DNA of 64,000 bases from Roseibium sediminis (GTDB lineage Bacteria > Pseudomonadota > Alphaproteobacteria > Rhizobiales > Stappiaceae), in contig NZ_VXDB01000015.1 in NCBI RefSeq assembly GCF_008711325.1, forward strand, positions 62,001 through 126,000, in the 5' to 3' direction. Positions within the stretch are counted from its first letter, which is position 1. Each line of letters opens with the position of its first letter. A model generated the notes under the pieces. That model did no database searches. It was not told the DNA's origin and was given only the letters and a program-made list of their open reading frames with translations. This document shows positions 39,647 through 50,859 of the stretch, one piece after another. A program made the position numbers and the translations under genes.

Positions 39647-40162
39647 ATGGCTGAAATCGTACTTGTGGCAGCGGTCGCCCGAAACGGGGTGATCGGATCG
39701 GACAACGATATGCCATGGCGTCTGCCATCCGACCTGAAGCACTTCAAGTCCGTGACTATGGGCAGGCCGGTCATCATGGGCCGCAAGACCTTTCAGTCTC
39801 TCGGCAAGGCATTGCCCGGACGTCCCAATCTCGTCCTGACCCGAGATCCCGACTTTGTCGCTGAGGATGTCGAGGTTTTCACTTCTCTTGAAAGCGCCCT
39901 TGTGCGCTGCGAGACCATCTTGGCCGAACTGATGGGCGAGGAAGTGATGATCATCGGCGGCGGGGAAATCTTCCGGCGGGCGATCCGTATGGCGGATCGT
40001 CTCGAGATTACAGAGGTTGATGCAGACCCGGACGGGGACACAACGTTTCCCGGAATTGATCTTGCCTTTTGGGAGGAAGTGTCGAGGAGACCTGGTGAGC
40101 GAACGGAAAAGGACACTGCCGATTTCGAGTTTGTCACCTATCGTCGACGCGCTGCACTGTGA
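39647..40162 (+). CDS. folA: dihydrofolate reductase FolA
   Basis: 171 residues. It reduces dihydrofolate to tetrahydrofolate with NADPH. Seen: VAAVARNGVIGSDNDMPWRLPSDLKHFK, which holds the catalytic acidic residue in the PSDLKHFK helix. GRPVIMGRKTFQSLG and GGGEIFRRAI of the NADPH site are also present. It ends in a GTGA overlap with the GNAT gene. It serves the same cycle as thyA 2.7 kb upstream. Confidence 0.96.
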   Translation: MAEIVLVAAVARNGVIGSDNDMPWRLPSDLKHFKSVTMGRPVIMGRKTFQSLGKALPGRPNLVLTRDPDFVAEDVEVFTSLESALVRCETILAELMGEEVMIIGGGEIFRRAIRMADRLEITEVDADPDGDTTFPGIDLAFWEEVSRRPGERTEKDTADFEFVTYRRRAAL

Positions 40163-40629
40163 GCTTCATGATGGATGACCGTTTTGAATGCCTGTGGCTG
40201 ACCTACGACGAAATGACAAAGGATCAGCTGCACGATCTTCTGAAACTTCGCCAGGACATCTTTGTCGTTGAGCAGGAAAGCCCCTATGCGGACATCGACG
40301 GTAAGGACCGTCTGGCGATGCATCTGTTCGTGGTGGATCGGCAAGACGGCAAGCTCGTTGGAGCAATCCGGTTGTTTTCCGGCAATCCCGCGCGAATCGG
40401 GCGTGTGGTTGTCCACCGGGATTTTCGGCGGTTTGGCCTTGGCAAGGTTCTCATGGCGAATGGGGTAGAGAAGGCGCGGTCCATGTGCCCTGGTTGTGAT
40501 ATTGACATTTCTGCGCAGTCTTATCTGGATAAGTTCTATTCTGGCTTCGGATTTCTGAAGATTTCCGAAGAATACCTTGAAGACGGAATTCCACATATCG
40601 ACATGAAGTTGTCCGCAGCGGCAGTTTAA
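40159..40629 (+). CDS. ElaA-like GNAT acetyltransferase
   Basis: 156 residues from the GTG at 40159 that overlaps the folA stop; an internal ATG (MMDDRF) is three codons on. It resembles the ElaA branch of the GNAT fold: LLKLRQDIFVVEQESPYADIDGKD, then IGRVVVHRDFRRFGLGKVLM (acetyl-CoA loop, somewhat degenerate), and FYSGFGFLKISEEYLEDGIPH. Its substrate is unknown. Tight coupling to folA may be only operon architecture. Confidence 0.88.
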   Translation: MSFMMDDRFECLWLTYDEMTKDQLHDLLKLRQDIFVVEQESPYADIDGKDRLAMHLFVVDRQDGKLVGAIRLFSGNPARIGRVVVHRDFRRFGLGKVLMANGVEKARSMCPGCDIDISAQSYLDKFYSGFGFLKISEEYLEDGIPHIDMKLSAAAV

Positions 40630-40804
40630 TTTCTGAGAAGCCCCTTTTTAATATTTCGGGTGTGTCGGAATTTTCGTGCGTTGATCTTTGAGTGTTAACC
40701 GGTTCATGTAACTGGAAGAAAAAATGCATTTCCGGCCCTTGAAAAACCTTTGAGCCCATCCCACGTGCCGGATATATGCATCCGAAACGTGACAGTTCTG
40801 CGCG

Positions 40805-40833
40805 TTGAAAGCGGTTGGTAACCTCCCTATAAC
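40805..40833 (+). promoter_or_regulatory. probable promoter of the hflKC operon
   Basis: TTGAAA (40805-40810), 17 bases, TATAAC (40828-40833), about 80 bases before hflK. TTGAA with CCTATAA also resembles alphaproteobacterial heat-shock sigma-32 promoters, which would fit protease-related genes, but this is inference. Confidence 0.5.
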
Positions 40834-40911
40834 CTCAGGTGAATAGGAACAGGCGAATTCTCACCTTGGTGCCCGCTTCTGGTGCATTGAGACATCAAGA
40901 AGGATTTATGA

Positions 40912-42096
40912 ATGCCTTGGAGCAATCAATCAGGTGGCGGTGGCCCCTGGAAAGGCGGCGGCAACAACGGCGGCCCATGGGGCGGCGGCAACGGTGGCGG
41001 CAATAACGGCGGCCCTTGGGGCGGCGGCCCGAACCGTGGCGGCGGCGGTAACCCGCCGGACCTTGAAGAGCTGCTGAAGCGCACTCAGGACCGGATGAAA
41101 ACCGTTTTGCCGGGTGGCGGCGGACTTGGCACGATCGGCGTCCTGCTGATTGCCGGCGTCGTCGGACTGGTATGGCTTGCATCCGGCTTTTACCGCGTCG
41201 ATGAAGGCGAGGTTGGTGTTGAGCTGGTGCTCGGCAAGGTGACGGACCAGACGTCACCGGGTCTGAACTACAACTGGCCCTATCCGATCGGTGAGGTTTA
41301 CAAGCCGCAGGTCCAGCGTCTTCGTGAAATGACCGTTGGTGTTGAGGAATTTGTTTCCGGCGGCTCCGTTCGCAGCCGTGATGTGCCGCAGGAAAGCCTG
41401 ATGCTGACGGGCGACGAAAATATCGTCGACGTGGGCTTCAAGGTGCAGTGGCGCATCAAGAACACGCGCGAAGGCATTTCGGACTTCCTGTTCAACATTC
41501 AGAACCCTGAAGGAACCGTGAAGGCTGTCGCCGAAAGCGCGATGCGTGAGATCGTCGGTAATTCCAACATCGACTCGATCCTGACGGAAAACCGCGTTTC
41601 CATTCAGAACGACGTGGATGACCTGATGCAGAAGACGCTTGATTCCTACAAGGCGGGGATCGAGATCACTGAAGTTCAGATGCAGAAGGTGGATCCGCCC
41701 CAGCAGGTTATCGATTCCTTCCGTGATGTTCAGGCCGCCCGTGCCGACCAGGAGCGTATCCAGAACGAGGCGCAGGCTTATGCCAACCGCCGTGTTCCGG
41801 AAGCCCGCGGTGAAGCTGCCCGAGTTCTGGAAGCTGCAAACGCCTACAAGGAGCAGACCATTGCGGAAGCGACCGGTCAGTCCCAGCGTTTCACCAAGAT
41901 CTACGAGGAATACAGAAAGTCTCCTGACGTGACCCGTGATCGCCTCTATCTGGAAACCCTTGAAAAGGTTCTTGGAGCCAACAACAAGATCATCATCGAC
42001 AGTCAGGCCGGTGGTCAGCAGGGCGTTCTTCCGTTCCTGCCGCTCAATGACCTGGCGCCGCGTGGTTCCGCAGCACGTTCGGGAGGTAACCAGTAA
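40912..42096 (+). CDS. hflK: HflK, SPFH-domain regulator of FtsH
   Basis: 394 residues. HflK with HflC forms the large membrane cage around the FtsH protease. The N-terminus is extremely Gly/Asn/Trp-rich (PWKGGGNNGGPWGGG), typical of Rhizobiales HflK. One membrane span follows at about 73-92 (GTIGVLLIAGVVGLVWLASG) and then the SPFH/band-7 domain (FYRVDEGEVGVELVLGK; VDVGFKVQWRIKN). A long helical region follows (DVQAARADQERIQNEAQAYA). The ATG at 40912 has AAGGA upstream. Its TAA overlaps the hflC ATG (TAATG). Confidence 0.95.
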   Translation: MPWSNQSGGGGPWKGGGNNGGPWGGGNGGGNNGGPWGGGPNRGGGGNPPDLEELLKRTQDRMKTVLPGGGGLGTIGVLLIAGVVGLVWLASGFYRVDEGEVGVELVLGKVTDQTSPGLNYNWPYPIGEVYKPQVQRLREMTVGVEEFVSGGSVRSRDVPQESLMLTGDENIVDVGFKVQWRIKNTREGISDFLFNIQNPEGTVKAVAESAMREIVGNSNIDSILTENRVSIQNDVDDLMQKTLDSYKAGIEITEVQMQKVDPPQQVIDSFRDVQAARADQERIQNEAQAYANRRVPEARGEAARVLEAANAYKEQTIAEATGQSQRFTKIYEEYRKSPDVTRDRLYLETLEKVLGANNKIIIDSQAGGQQGVLPFLPLNDLAPRGSAARSGGNQ

Positions 42097-42986
42097 TGCG
42101 CAGCAGTATTTTGGGCGTATTGATCGCCGTCGTTGCCTTTGTCGGCTACCTGTCGGTCTACATTGTTCATCCGACGCAGCAAGCCTTGGTGCTTCAGCTT
42201 GGACGGATTATCGAAGAGCCGAAAACCGAACCGGGTTTCTACTTCAAGATCCCGCTCATCCAGAATGTCATCTATCTGGACAAGCGTATTCTTGACCTGA
42301 ACATGTCGCCGCAGGAAGTGATTGCTTCGGACAAGAAGCGTCTCGTGGTGGATGCGTTTGCCCGTTACCGGATTTCCGATCCGGTGCTGTTCTATCAGCG
42401 CGTGAACAACACGCGTGAGGCAAATCAGCGTCTGTCGACGTTTCTTCAGTCCTCGCTGCGCTCCGAACTCGCCAAGGCTTCCTTTGTGGCCGTGGTGCGT
42501 GACAATCGCTCTGGCCTGATGGAAAACATCCGCCGCGATGTGAGCAACAGCGCCTCCGATCTTGGTATCGAGGTTGTTGACGTGAAGATCCGCCGTGCAG
42601 ATCTGCCGGATGCAAACTCGCAGGCAATTTACGCCCGCATGCAGACGGAACGTCAGCGTGAAGCGACCGAGCTGCGCGCGCAGGGTGAAGAGCAGGCTCG
42701 ACGCATTCGTTCGCGTGCAGACCGTGATGCAACGGTTCTTGTTGCCGAGGCGAAGCGCGATTCTGAAATCATCCGCGGTGACGGCGACGCGGAACGGAAC
42801 CGCATTTTTGCGGCGGCCTTTGGAGCTGATCCGGAGTTCTTTGCCTTCTATCGCTCCATGCAGGCCTATGAACAGGGACTGCAGCAGGGTGATACGAGCC
42901 TGGTGTTGTCTCCGGATTCTTCGTTCTTCCGGTTCTTCAACAATCCGCGAGGCGAAGCCAAGACCCCTGGTGTAGCCGCTCAATGA
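42096..42986 (+). CDS. hflC: HflC, SPFH-domain partner of HflK
   Basis: 296 residues. An N-terminal membrane anchor (ILGVLIAVVAFVGYLSVYIV) is followed by the SPFH domain (QQALVLQLGRI, GFYFKIPLIQNVIYLDKRIL, VDAFARYRISDPVLFYQRV). The coiled-coil segment is RMQTERQREATELRAQGEEQ. It forms a complex with HflK that modulates FtsH proteolysis. GGGAGG lies just before the start, and the start overlaps the hflK stop. The end overlaps the DUF2065 gene (ATGA). Confidence 0.95.
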   Translation: MRSSILGVLIAVVAFVGYLSVYIVHPTQQALVLQLGRIIEEPKTEPGFYFKIPLIQNVIYLDKRILDLNMSPQEVIASDKKRLVVDAFARYRISDPVLFYQRVNNTREANQRLSTFLQSSLRSELAKASFVAVVRDNRSGLMENIRRDVSNSASDLGIEVVDVKIRRADLPDANSQAIYARMQTERQREATELRAQGEEQARRIRSRADRDATVLVAEAKRDSEIIRGDGDAERNRIFAAAFGADPEFFAFYRSMQAYEQGLQQGDTSLVLSPDSSFFRFFNNPRGEAKTPGVAAQ

Positions 42987-43168
42987 ACGAACTGATTACC
43001 GCCATCGGGCTGGTGCTTGCCATTGAAGGCACACTCTATGCCATCAGCCCGGGCGGCATGAAGTCCATGATGCGAAGCGCGCTCGAGACGCCGGACCACA
43101 TCCTGCGATATTCCGGTTTGGTTGTACTGGCTCTCGGAGTGCTGATCGTCTGGTTTGTTCGCGGGTAA
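42983..43168 (+). CDS. DUF2065 small membrane protein
   Basis: 61 residues with two hydrophobic spans (LITAIGLVLAIEGTLYAISPG; YSGLVVLALGVLIVWFV). It matches DUF2065, commonly found directly after hflC in proteobacteria; function unknown. The ATG sits in an ATGA overlap with hflC, so it belongs to the same operon and may act with the HflKC-FtsH complex (inference from position). Confidence 0.9.
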   Translation: MNELITAIGLVLAIEGTLYAISPGGMKSMMRSALETPDHILRYSGLVVLALGVLIVWFVRG

Positions 43169-43178
43169 CGAGATGTTT

Positions 43179-43210
43179 AAGGGCGGGAGAACATGAATTC
43201 TCCCGCCCTT
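43179..43210 (+). terminator. strong stem-loop ending the hflKC operon
   Basis: Thirteen-base perfect stem AAGGGCGGGAGAA/TTCTCCCGCCCTT (43179-43191 with 43198-43210), six-base loop. The following GTTATAT is a poor T tract, so termination may be partial and let some transcription reach degP. Confidence 0.72.
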
Positions 43211-43287
43211 GTTATATACGAAAACGTCGGGAGACCTGCTAAGGTCAGCTATATTAGCGATCCGATCCGTTTGGAGGAGAATGCCTC

Positions 43288-44775
<1,488 letters not shown>

Positions 44776-44799
44776 TCGAAAGTCTCAACCGAAACGATC

Positions 44800-44827
44800 A
44801 AGGGCGCCTTCGCGGGCGCCCTTTTTT
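44800..44827 (+). terminator. rho-independent terminator after degP
   Basis: Nine-base stem AAGGGCGCC/GGCGCCCTT (44800-44808 with 44815-44823), six-base loop, T run 44822-44827. Confidence 0.93.
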
Positions 44828-44885
44828 GTTGCGAGCGAAAAAAGCCCCTTGACCGGAGCCATCGGCATTGAGTAATAAAAATCGA

Positions 44886-44904
44886 ACCGTACGGTACGGT
44901 ACAC
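44886..44904. promoter_or_regulatory. GTAC-repeat operator candidate before the TetR gene
   Basis: ACCGTACGGTACGGTACAC contains the palindrome CCGTACGG and three successive GTAC steps, 20-40 bases before the regulator's ATG. The position and symmetry suit autoregulation by the TetR-type protein encoded next; direct evidence is only the repeat. Confidence 0.45.
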
Positions 44905-44924
44905 GACTTTTAGAAAATCAAGCC

Positions 44925-45578
44925 ATGTCCATCGCAGCATCCATTGACTTTCATGACGCAGACCCGAGCACCCCGGTGGCTTTCACGCCGCGCCAGGAGG
45001 CTGTGCTCGAACATGCCCTTTGCCTGCTGGTGGAGGGCGGTGAAAAGGCGCTGACGACGGCCGGTCTTGCGCGCACGGCGAACTGCTCGAAGGAAAGCCT
45101 CTACAAGTGGTTTGGTGATCGGGACGGGTTGCTGGCGGCTGTTGTTGCCTATCAGGCAAGCAAGGTTCATTTTCCTTCAGAAGGCGGAGCGACATCCGAT
45201 GCCGCGACTTATCGCGCTCATGTTGATGCCTTTGTTGCCGAGTTGCTTGCCGTTCTGTTTGGCGAGACCTCTCTGGCGCTCAACCGTCTCTCGATCGGTC
45301 AATCGAACCGGGAAGGGGGCCGTCTCGGCCAGCTCCTTCTGGTGCGCGGCAAGCACATGATCTCGACCCGTGCACGTTCGCTTCTGGAAGCTGGACGCCA
45401 CAAGGGGTTCCTCAAATTCGATGACGCAACAACCGCCTATCAGGTCCTCTACGGGCTTGCGGTTCGCGACGTTCACATCCGCCTTCTCCTGGGAGAAACA
45501 GCGACACCTGCAGAGCAGGACCTGAAGACCCAGGCACGAACAGCCGTAGCGCAGTTTTACCAGCTCTACGGCGCCTGA
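44925..45578 (+). CDS. TetR/AcrR-family transcriptional regulator
   Basis: 217 residues from the ATG at 44925. An N-terminal helix-turn-helix (FTPRQEAVLEHALCLLVEGGEKALTT begins it; then LARTANCSKESLYKWFGDRDGLLAAVVA) is typical of TetR proteins. The C-terminal all-helical domain (about 80-217) would bind an unknown ligand. It lies 79 bases upstream of ilvC on the same strand, with a GTAC-repeat operator before it. Control of ilvC or of itself is plausible but unproven. Confidence 0.88.
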   Translation: MSIAASIDFHDADPSTPVAFTPRQEAVLEHALCLLVEGGEKALTTAGLARTANCSKESLYKWFGDRDGLLAAVVAYQASKVHFPSEGGATSDAATYRAHVDAFVAELLAVLFGETSLALNRLSIGQSNREGGRLGQLLLVRGKHMISTRARSLLEAGRHKGFLKFDDATTAYQVLYGLAVRDVHIRLLLGETATPAEQDLKTQARTAVAQFYQLYGA

Positions 45579-45639
45579 CACCACACATCCACACATGAGT
45601 TGAAACCGGCCCGATGGAAATGAAAGGGTCGGCTGATAA

Positions 45640-46845
<1,206 letters not shown>

Positions 46846-46880
46846 GGCCAAGTCAGACGTTGAAGGTTAATTGTCAAAAG

Positions 46881-46907
46881 AAAAGCCGGGAGAGATCCCG
46901 GCTTTTT
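46881..46907. terminator. bidirectional rho-independent terminator after ilvC
   Basis: Eleven-base stem AAAAGCCGGGA/TCCCGGCTTTT (46881-46891 with 46896-46906), GAGA loop, A run before and T run after. It serves ilvC on the plus strand and the convergent membrane protein gene on the minus strand. Confidence 0.93.
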
Positions 46908-46915
46908 GCTTTTGA

Positions 46916-47650
46916 TCATGTGACGCGCCAGAATTCCTGCTGGCGTTTGATGTAGTCGAGCAGGCACCACAGAAAGAGAGTAAGGCCGGAAATCTCGAGG
47001 GTCTCTTCCGTGGTGGCTGCTAGATAGTACTGCCAGCCACGTTCCTCGACCCCTTCGGCCAGATATCCGCCTATGAGCTCCATGCCAATCGCACCGCTGA
47101 CAAACAAGGTGCCCGCGATGAAAAAGCCGAGTGCCGTCTTGCGCGGCAGCTTCAGGAGGAAGGGGATGAAATAGAGGCCCGTGATGGCAACAAAGATCGA
47201 GCCGGGGATCACCCATGCGAAATAGAGGATACCGCCTGTATTGAGCATGGCCTGCAGGCGTGAACCGACCTCTTCATGGAATGCGGCGGATTCATCCAGC
47301 GAAAGAGCAAAGAAGATCGCGGCGAGCAGAAACCACGTCATTCCAACAGACTGCCCGCGAGCGCGGTTGAGGAGACCGGCAAGGATCAATGCAACGGCGC
47401 AGGCGGTCATGATTTGCGATGAGTACCAGGCCGCCAGGGTTGTTTCGGCATCCAGTGAAATGTGACGCAGGCCCTGAAGGACAGTCTCCATTCCGAAATG
47501 GGAAATGTAGACTTCGCGGAAAACTCCCAGAGCTACCACCAGTGCCGACACCCAGGGGACCAGTTTCTGGACTGAGGAAAGGGACACGGACACAATACTT
47601 TGTGCCTCGGTCCTCATGGTCGAACCTGTTTGGGCGGCGGAGGTGTTCAT
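46916..47650 (-). CDS. multi-pass membrane protein of unknown function
   Basis: 244 residues with about six hydrophobic spans (roughly 30-45, 72-95, 104-118, 140-162, 171-192, 212-230). I do not recognise the family. Conserved-looking acidic motifs sit at membrane borders: LSLDESAAFHEEVG between spans 3 and 4, GMELIGGYLAEGVEERG after span 5, and TTEETLEISG before span 6. Such Glu/His clusters could bind metal or protons (inference). The ATG at 47650 is supported only by position. The gene is single, with an AT-rich upstream region and a shared terminator with ilvC. Confidence 0.8.
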   Translation of the reverse strand: MNTSAAQTGSTMRTEAQSIVSVSLSSVQKLVPWVSALVVALGVFREVYISHFGMETVLQGLRHISLDAETTLAAWYSSQIMTACAVALILAGLLNRARGQSVGMTWFLLAAIFFALSLDESAAFHEEVGSRLQAMLNTGGILYFAWVIPGSIFVAITGLYFIPFLLKLPRKTALGFFIAGTLFVSGAIGMELIGGYLAEGVEERGWQYYLAATTEETLEISGLTLFLWCLLDYIKRQQEFWRVT

Positions 47651-47790
47651 GCTGAAAATCCGTACAAGAGCAAATCGGCGTGTAAGTTAAAAATTGTAAA
47701 TAATTACAATTATAACTTATGGTTGCTTTGTCTTGTAGCAGATCCAATTGTCTCAGAAAATTGTTTTCTTGACAGGCGGCAGCGCAAACG

Positions 47791-47816
47791 AAAAGGGCCC
47801 GTGTGAACGGGCCCTT
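47791..47816 (-). terminator. rho-independent terminator of the TadG/VWA gene
   Basis: Nine-base stem AAGGGCCCG/CGGGCCCTT (47793-47801 with 47808-47816); on the minus strand the stem runs into TTTT. Confidence 0.82.
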
Positions 47817-47836
47817 GGTCTTGCCTAAATGTTGGA

Positions 47837-48922
47837 TCAGCCCGAGATGAAGGGAACCGTACTCACGGCTTCCTTAGCAATCTTCTTGAAAATTGCGTTG
47901 AGCTGATTTGCATTGTTGGCATCATAGTAGTGCTTGTTAGATGTCGCGCAGTCTCTCAACAACTGCTTTCCGCTCGCAGGAGCCTGGAAGGCGACGGTGT
48001 AGATCGTGATGCCGGCATCTTTTGCCCTTTGGCATTCCTGTCTTGCCTGGGTAGGCCTCCCATCAATACCGTCTGTCATATAGAGTATGAAATATTCCGG
48101 CTTTTGACCGTTCTTTGTCATGTGGGCAGAAGACTCTGCGGCCGACAGAAGGTCATTCCGTGCGGTGGCGATTGTTGAATATGCTGCCGTCCCGCCGCCA
48201 GCCTGCAAACCGTTGACCCATCTTTGAACGGCATCCTTGTCCCAATTCAGGCCGAATTTTCCATAGTAACCCCATGTATACGCATAGGCTCCCAACCGCG
48301 CATACTTGTTCTCCTTGTCGGACTCTTTCAGCGTAGACACGAGCGAACCGACGGCCTGCTTCAAGACCGACATCCGGGTGGGGTAATTCCATCCCATTGA
48401 TCCGGATTTATCGAGGACGAGTGCCATGGAATAGGCGCCGCCAACCTGTTCCGTATTGCCCGTGGTTTCCGATTTGAAGCCCACGGACATCTTGTTCTTC
48501 CCGGAGCCGCCATCGCGGAGGAAGAAGCTCATAGGGCTAGCCGGTACTTCCGCACCACCCTCAACTACAACCTTGTAGGTTGTAGCACCATCCTTGGTGA
48601 TTTTCTTGACGGAGGTCTTTGAGTCGAACGTAATCTCTCCGAACGGTGACGAACCTCCGGCGCCGTATCCTGCAGCTATCTGTTGGAAGGCCGCCTTCGC
48701 ATAGGCTTCAGCATCCTTAACGTCTATTTCCCCTGCAAGCAGTGCGCGAGTGGTTGTGACAGACGCTTGGTCGGCGGCGTTTTGCAGTCTCTCTCTCTGA
48801 CTGATGGCGCTGCTTATATCGATCCCGAAGCCGATGATGGTCAGGAGAAGCATGAAAGTGATGGCGAAGATATGTACGACAGCGCCTCTTTCATCGCCCC
48901 AAAATCTGCGAAACTTCAGCAT
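47837..48922 (-). CDS. TadG-like pilus/Flp protein with von Willebrand factor A domain
   Basis: 361 residues from the ATG at 48922 (MLKFRRFWGDERG); an ATG 60 bases upstream would give 381. The N-terminus is the TadE/TadG type: a short basic leader, then GAVVHIFAITFMLLLTIIGF and DISSAISQRERLQNAADQAS. The rest is a VWA domain with MIDAS motif DKSGSMG, GTAAYSTI and MTDGIDG. Such proteins are exported and often linked to Flp/Tad pili, but no tad genes are nearby. It is a single gene with its own terminator and an AT-rich 230-base upstream region. Confidence 0.88.
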   Translation of the reverse strand: MLKFRRFWGDERGAVVHIFAITFMLLLTIIGFGIDISSAISQRERLQNAADQASVTTTRALLAGEIDVKDAEAYAKAAFQQIAAGYGAGGSSPFGEITFDSKTSVKKITKDGATTYKVVVEGGAEVPASPMSFFLRDGGSGKNKMSVGFKSETTGNTEQVGGAYSMALVLDKSGSMGWNYPTRMSVLKQAVGSLVSTLKESDKENKYARLGAYAYTWGYYGKFGLNWDKDAVQRWVNGLQAGGGTAAYSTIATARNDLLSAAESSAHMTKNGQKPEYFILYMTDGIDGRPTQARQECQRAKDAGITIYTVAFQAPASGKQLLRDCATSNKHYYDANNANQLNAIFKKIAKEAVSTVPFISG

Positions 48923-49152
48923 TGGTTTTCCCCAATTGTCATAACTCAAATAGCGAACGAAAATAGGTTTCATGCGCCGCACTCTGGGGATGTTCCAGTA
49001 GATGCGTCGAGGACCTGAAAAGGAAATAAATCTTCCTTTGAGTAAACTTGTAGGGATGCAGGCTAAAAAGCCTGTTTAGAAGTTTGGTAAAATTTTATAT
49101 AAACTGGAAAAAGTATGGTCGTTCCAAAACTATGATGAACGTAACGTAACTT

Positions 49153-50067
49153 TCAGGAGCCAAACCTGTTGATGAGGTCAGCTACGTCCTTGTCTCGTGC
49201 TGATTCCGACTTGCCGCCCATGACCACAACAATGAGGCGTTTGCCGCTTCGATTGGCCGTTGCCACGAGATTGTAGCCCGACATGCGAATGTAACCGGTC
49301 TTGAGGCCATCAACACCATTCACCTTGCCCAGAAGATTGTTGGTGCTCTGGTAGGTTCGCCCACCATAGGAAAATGACTTTGCCCTGTAGAAGCTGGCAT
49401 ATTGCGGGAAACGGGATTTGAGGGCCCGACCCATCTTTGCCATGTCCCGGGCCGTTGTAACCTGACGCGGGTCTGGCAGGCCACTGGCGTTGACAAACCG
49501 GGTTCGGGAAAGGCCGAGGCTTTTTGCCTTGGCGGTCATTCTGGAGGCGAAGGCTGCTTCACTTCCGGCGATGTTTTCGGCGACGGTGATGGCCACATCA
49601 TTGGCTGATTTCACCGCAAGCGCCCGGGCTGCCTCTTCAACCGTGATCGTGGAGCCTGCCTTCAGGCCGATCTTTGCCGGGGGCTGGGACGCTGCGTTTG
49701 CTGACACAGTGAGGGGGGAAGACAGGCTGTAGCGCCCCGAGCTGACTTCCTCAAACAGAAGGTACAGCGTCATCATTTTGGTCAGGGAGGCCGGAAAGCG
49801 GGCTGCATCGGCGTTTACAGCGTAGAGTTCCTGTCCCGTTGCAGCGTTCAAAACGAGCGCGGAATAGCCCTGCGCAACGGCGGTTGGGGGGGCGTAGGAA
49901 ACCGGTGCAACAGGCGTGGTGACAGCGGGTGCCGGGGTCTGGGCGGTTGGCGCAGGTTTGTTTGGGGAAACGGACGTTGTTGGTGCGCTCTGGCAGGCTG
50001 CCAGAAGCAAGCCAAACCCCAGCACAAGAGCTTTCGGTTGCCAGCCAAATCCACGCGCGCCAAGCAT
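49153..50067 (-). CDS. D-alanyl-D-alanine carboxypeptidase (peptidase S11), lipoprotein
   Basis: 304 residues. The N-terminal signal ends in lipobox LAAC (Cys25), so the protein is a lipoprotein, followed by a Pro/Thr/Ala-rich linker to about residue 62. The penicillin-binding motifs are SLTK (S94, K97), SAN (S154, N156) and KTG (256-258). It would trim the terminal D-Ala from peptidoglycan stem peptides in the periplasm. It lacks the C-terminal amphipathic anchor of DacA-type enzymes, its lipid anchor taking that role. It lies 30 bases downstream of the ABC permease gene's end region, on the same strand, and may be co-transcribed. Confidence 0.93.
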   Translation of the reverse strand: MLGARGFGWQPKALVLGFGLLLAACQSAPTTSVSPNKPAPTAQTPAPAVTTPVAPVSYAPPTAVAQGYSALVLNAATGQELYAVNADAARFPASLTKMMTLYLLFEEVSSGRYSLSSPLTVSANAASQPPAKIGLKAGSTITVEEAARALAVKSANDVAITVAENIAGSEAAFASRMTAKAKSLGLSRTRFVNASGLPDPRQVTTARDMAKMGRALKSRFPQYASFYRAKSFSYGGRTYQSTNNLLGKVNGVDGLKTGYIRMSGYNLVATANRSGKRLIVVVMGGKSESARDKDVADLINRFGS

Positions 50068-50097
50068 TCTCAGTACGTCTCCAACTCACCCGCAGGC

Positions 50098-50859
50098 TCA
50101 GGGTTTCAGCTTATAGCCGGTCTTGAAAATCCGGTGAATGACCAGAATGCTCGCCAGCAGGAACAGCATCGTCATGCCGAGAGACAGAGCGAGGCTGACA
50201 TCGGCCTGACCATAGAAACTCCAGCGAAAGCCGGAGATCAGGTACACAACAGGGTTAAGCAGCGTCACCTTCTGCCAGATTTCCGGCAGCATTGTGATGG
50301 AATAAAAACTGCCCCCAAGAAAGGCGAGGGGAGTGACAATCAGAAGCGGCACGAACTGCAGTTTTTCGAAGTTGTCAGCCCAAATGCCAATGATAAAGCC
50401 GAGCAGCGCGAAGGTGACGGATGTCAGGACGAAAAAGACGATCATCCAGACCGGGTGCTGGATCTCCAGCGGCACAAAGAAATTTGCCGTAATCAGGATG
50501 ATCACGCCGACAAGTGCAGACTTGGTGGCAGCCGCTCCGACAAAGGCAATCGTGACTTCCAGAAACGACACAGGAGCCGACAGGATCTCGTAGATTGTTC
50601 CGGTAAAACGCGGAAAATAGATGCCGAAAGAGGCGTTGGAAAGGCTCTGGGTCATCAGCGACAGCATGATCAGGCCCGGCACAATGAAGGCGCCATAGCT
50701 GACGCCATCGACTTCCGAAATGCGCGAGCCAATGGCGGCGCCAAAGACGACGAAATAGAGCGTTGTCGACAGGACCGGCGAAACGATGCTTTGCATCAAG
50801 GTTCGGCGGGTCCGCGCCATCTCGAAGAAGTAGATGGACTTGATGGCGTGGAAGTTCAT
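50098..50859 (-). CDS. ABC-2 type transporter permease
   Basis: 253 residues with six hydrophobic spans, the ABC-2 permease pattern (YadH-like). Seen: an N-terminal cytoplasmic segment [20 protein letters not shown], then spans including [31 protein letters not shown] and [18 protein letters not shown]. The [19 protein letters not shown] segment before the last span is family-typical. The ATG overlaps the ATPase stop (ATGA). Substrate unknown; YadGH-like exporters are linked to envelope lipids or polysaccharides. Confidence 0.92.
   Translation of the reverse strand: MNFHAIKSIYFFEMARTRRTLMQSIVSPVLSTTLYFVVFGAAIGSRISEVDGVSYGAFIVPGLIMLSLMTQSLSNASFGIYFPRFTGTIYEILSAPVSFLEVTIAFVGAAATKSALVGVIILITANFFVPLEIQHPVWMIVFFVLTSVTFALLGFIIGIWADNFEKLQFVPLLIVTPLAFLGGSFYSITMLPEIWQKVTLLNPVVYLISGFRWSFYGQADVSLALSLGMTMLFLLASILVIHRIFKTGYKLKP

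Noticed and set aside
49059..49074. CAGGCT-AAAA-AGCCTG hairpin
   Set aside because: Short stem with no strong T run in either direction; it cannot be assigned as a terminator.
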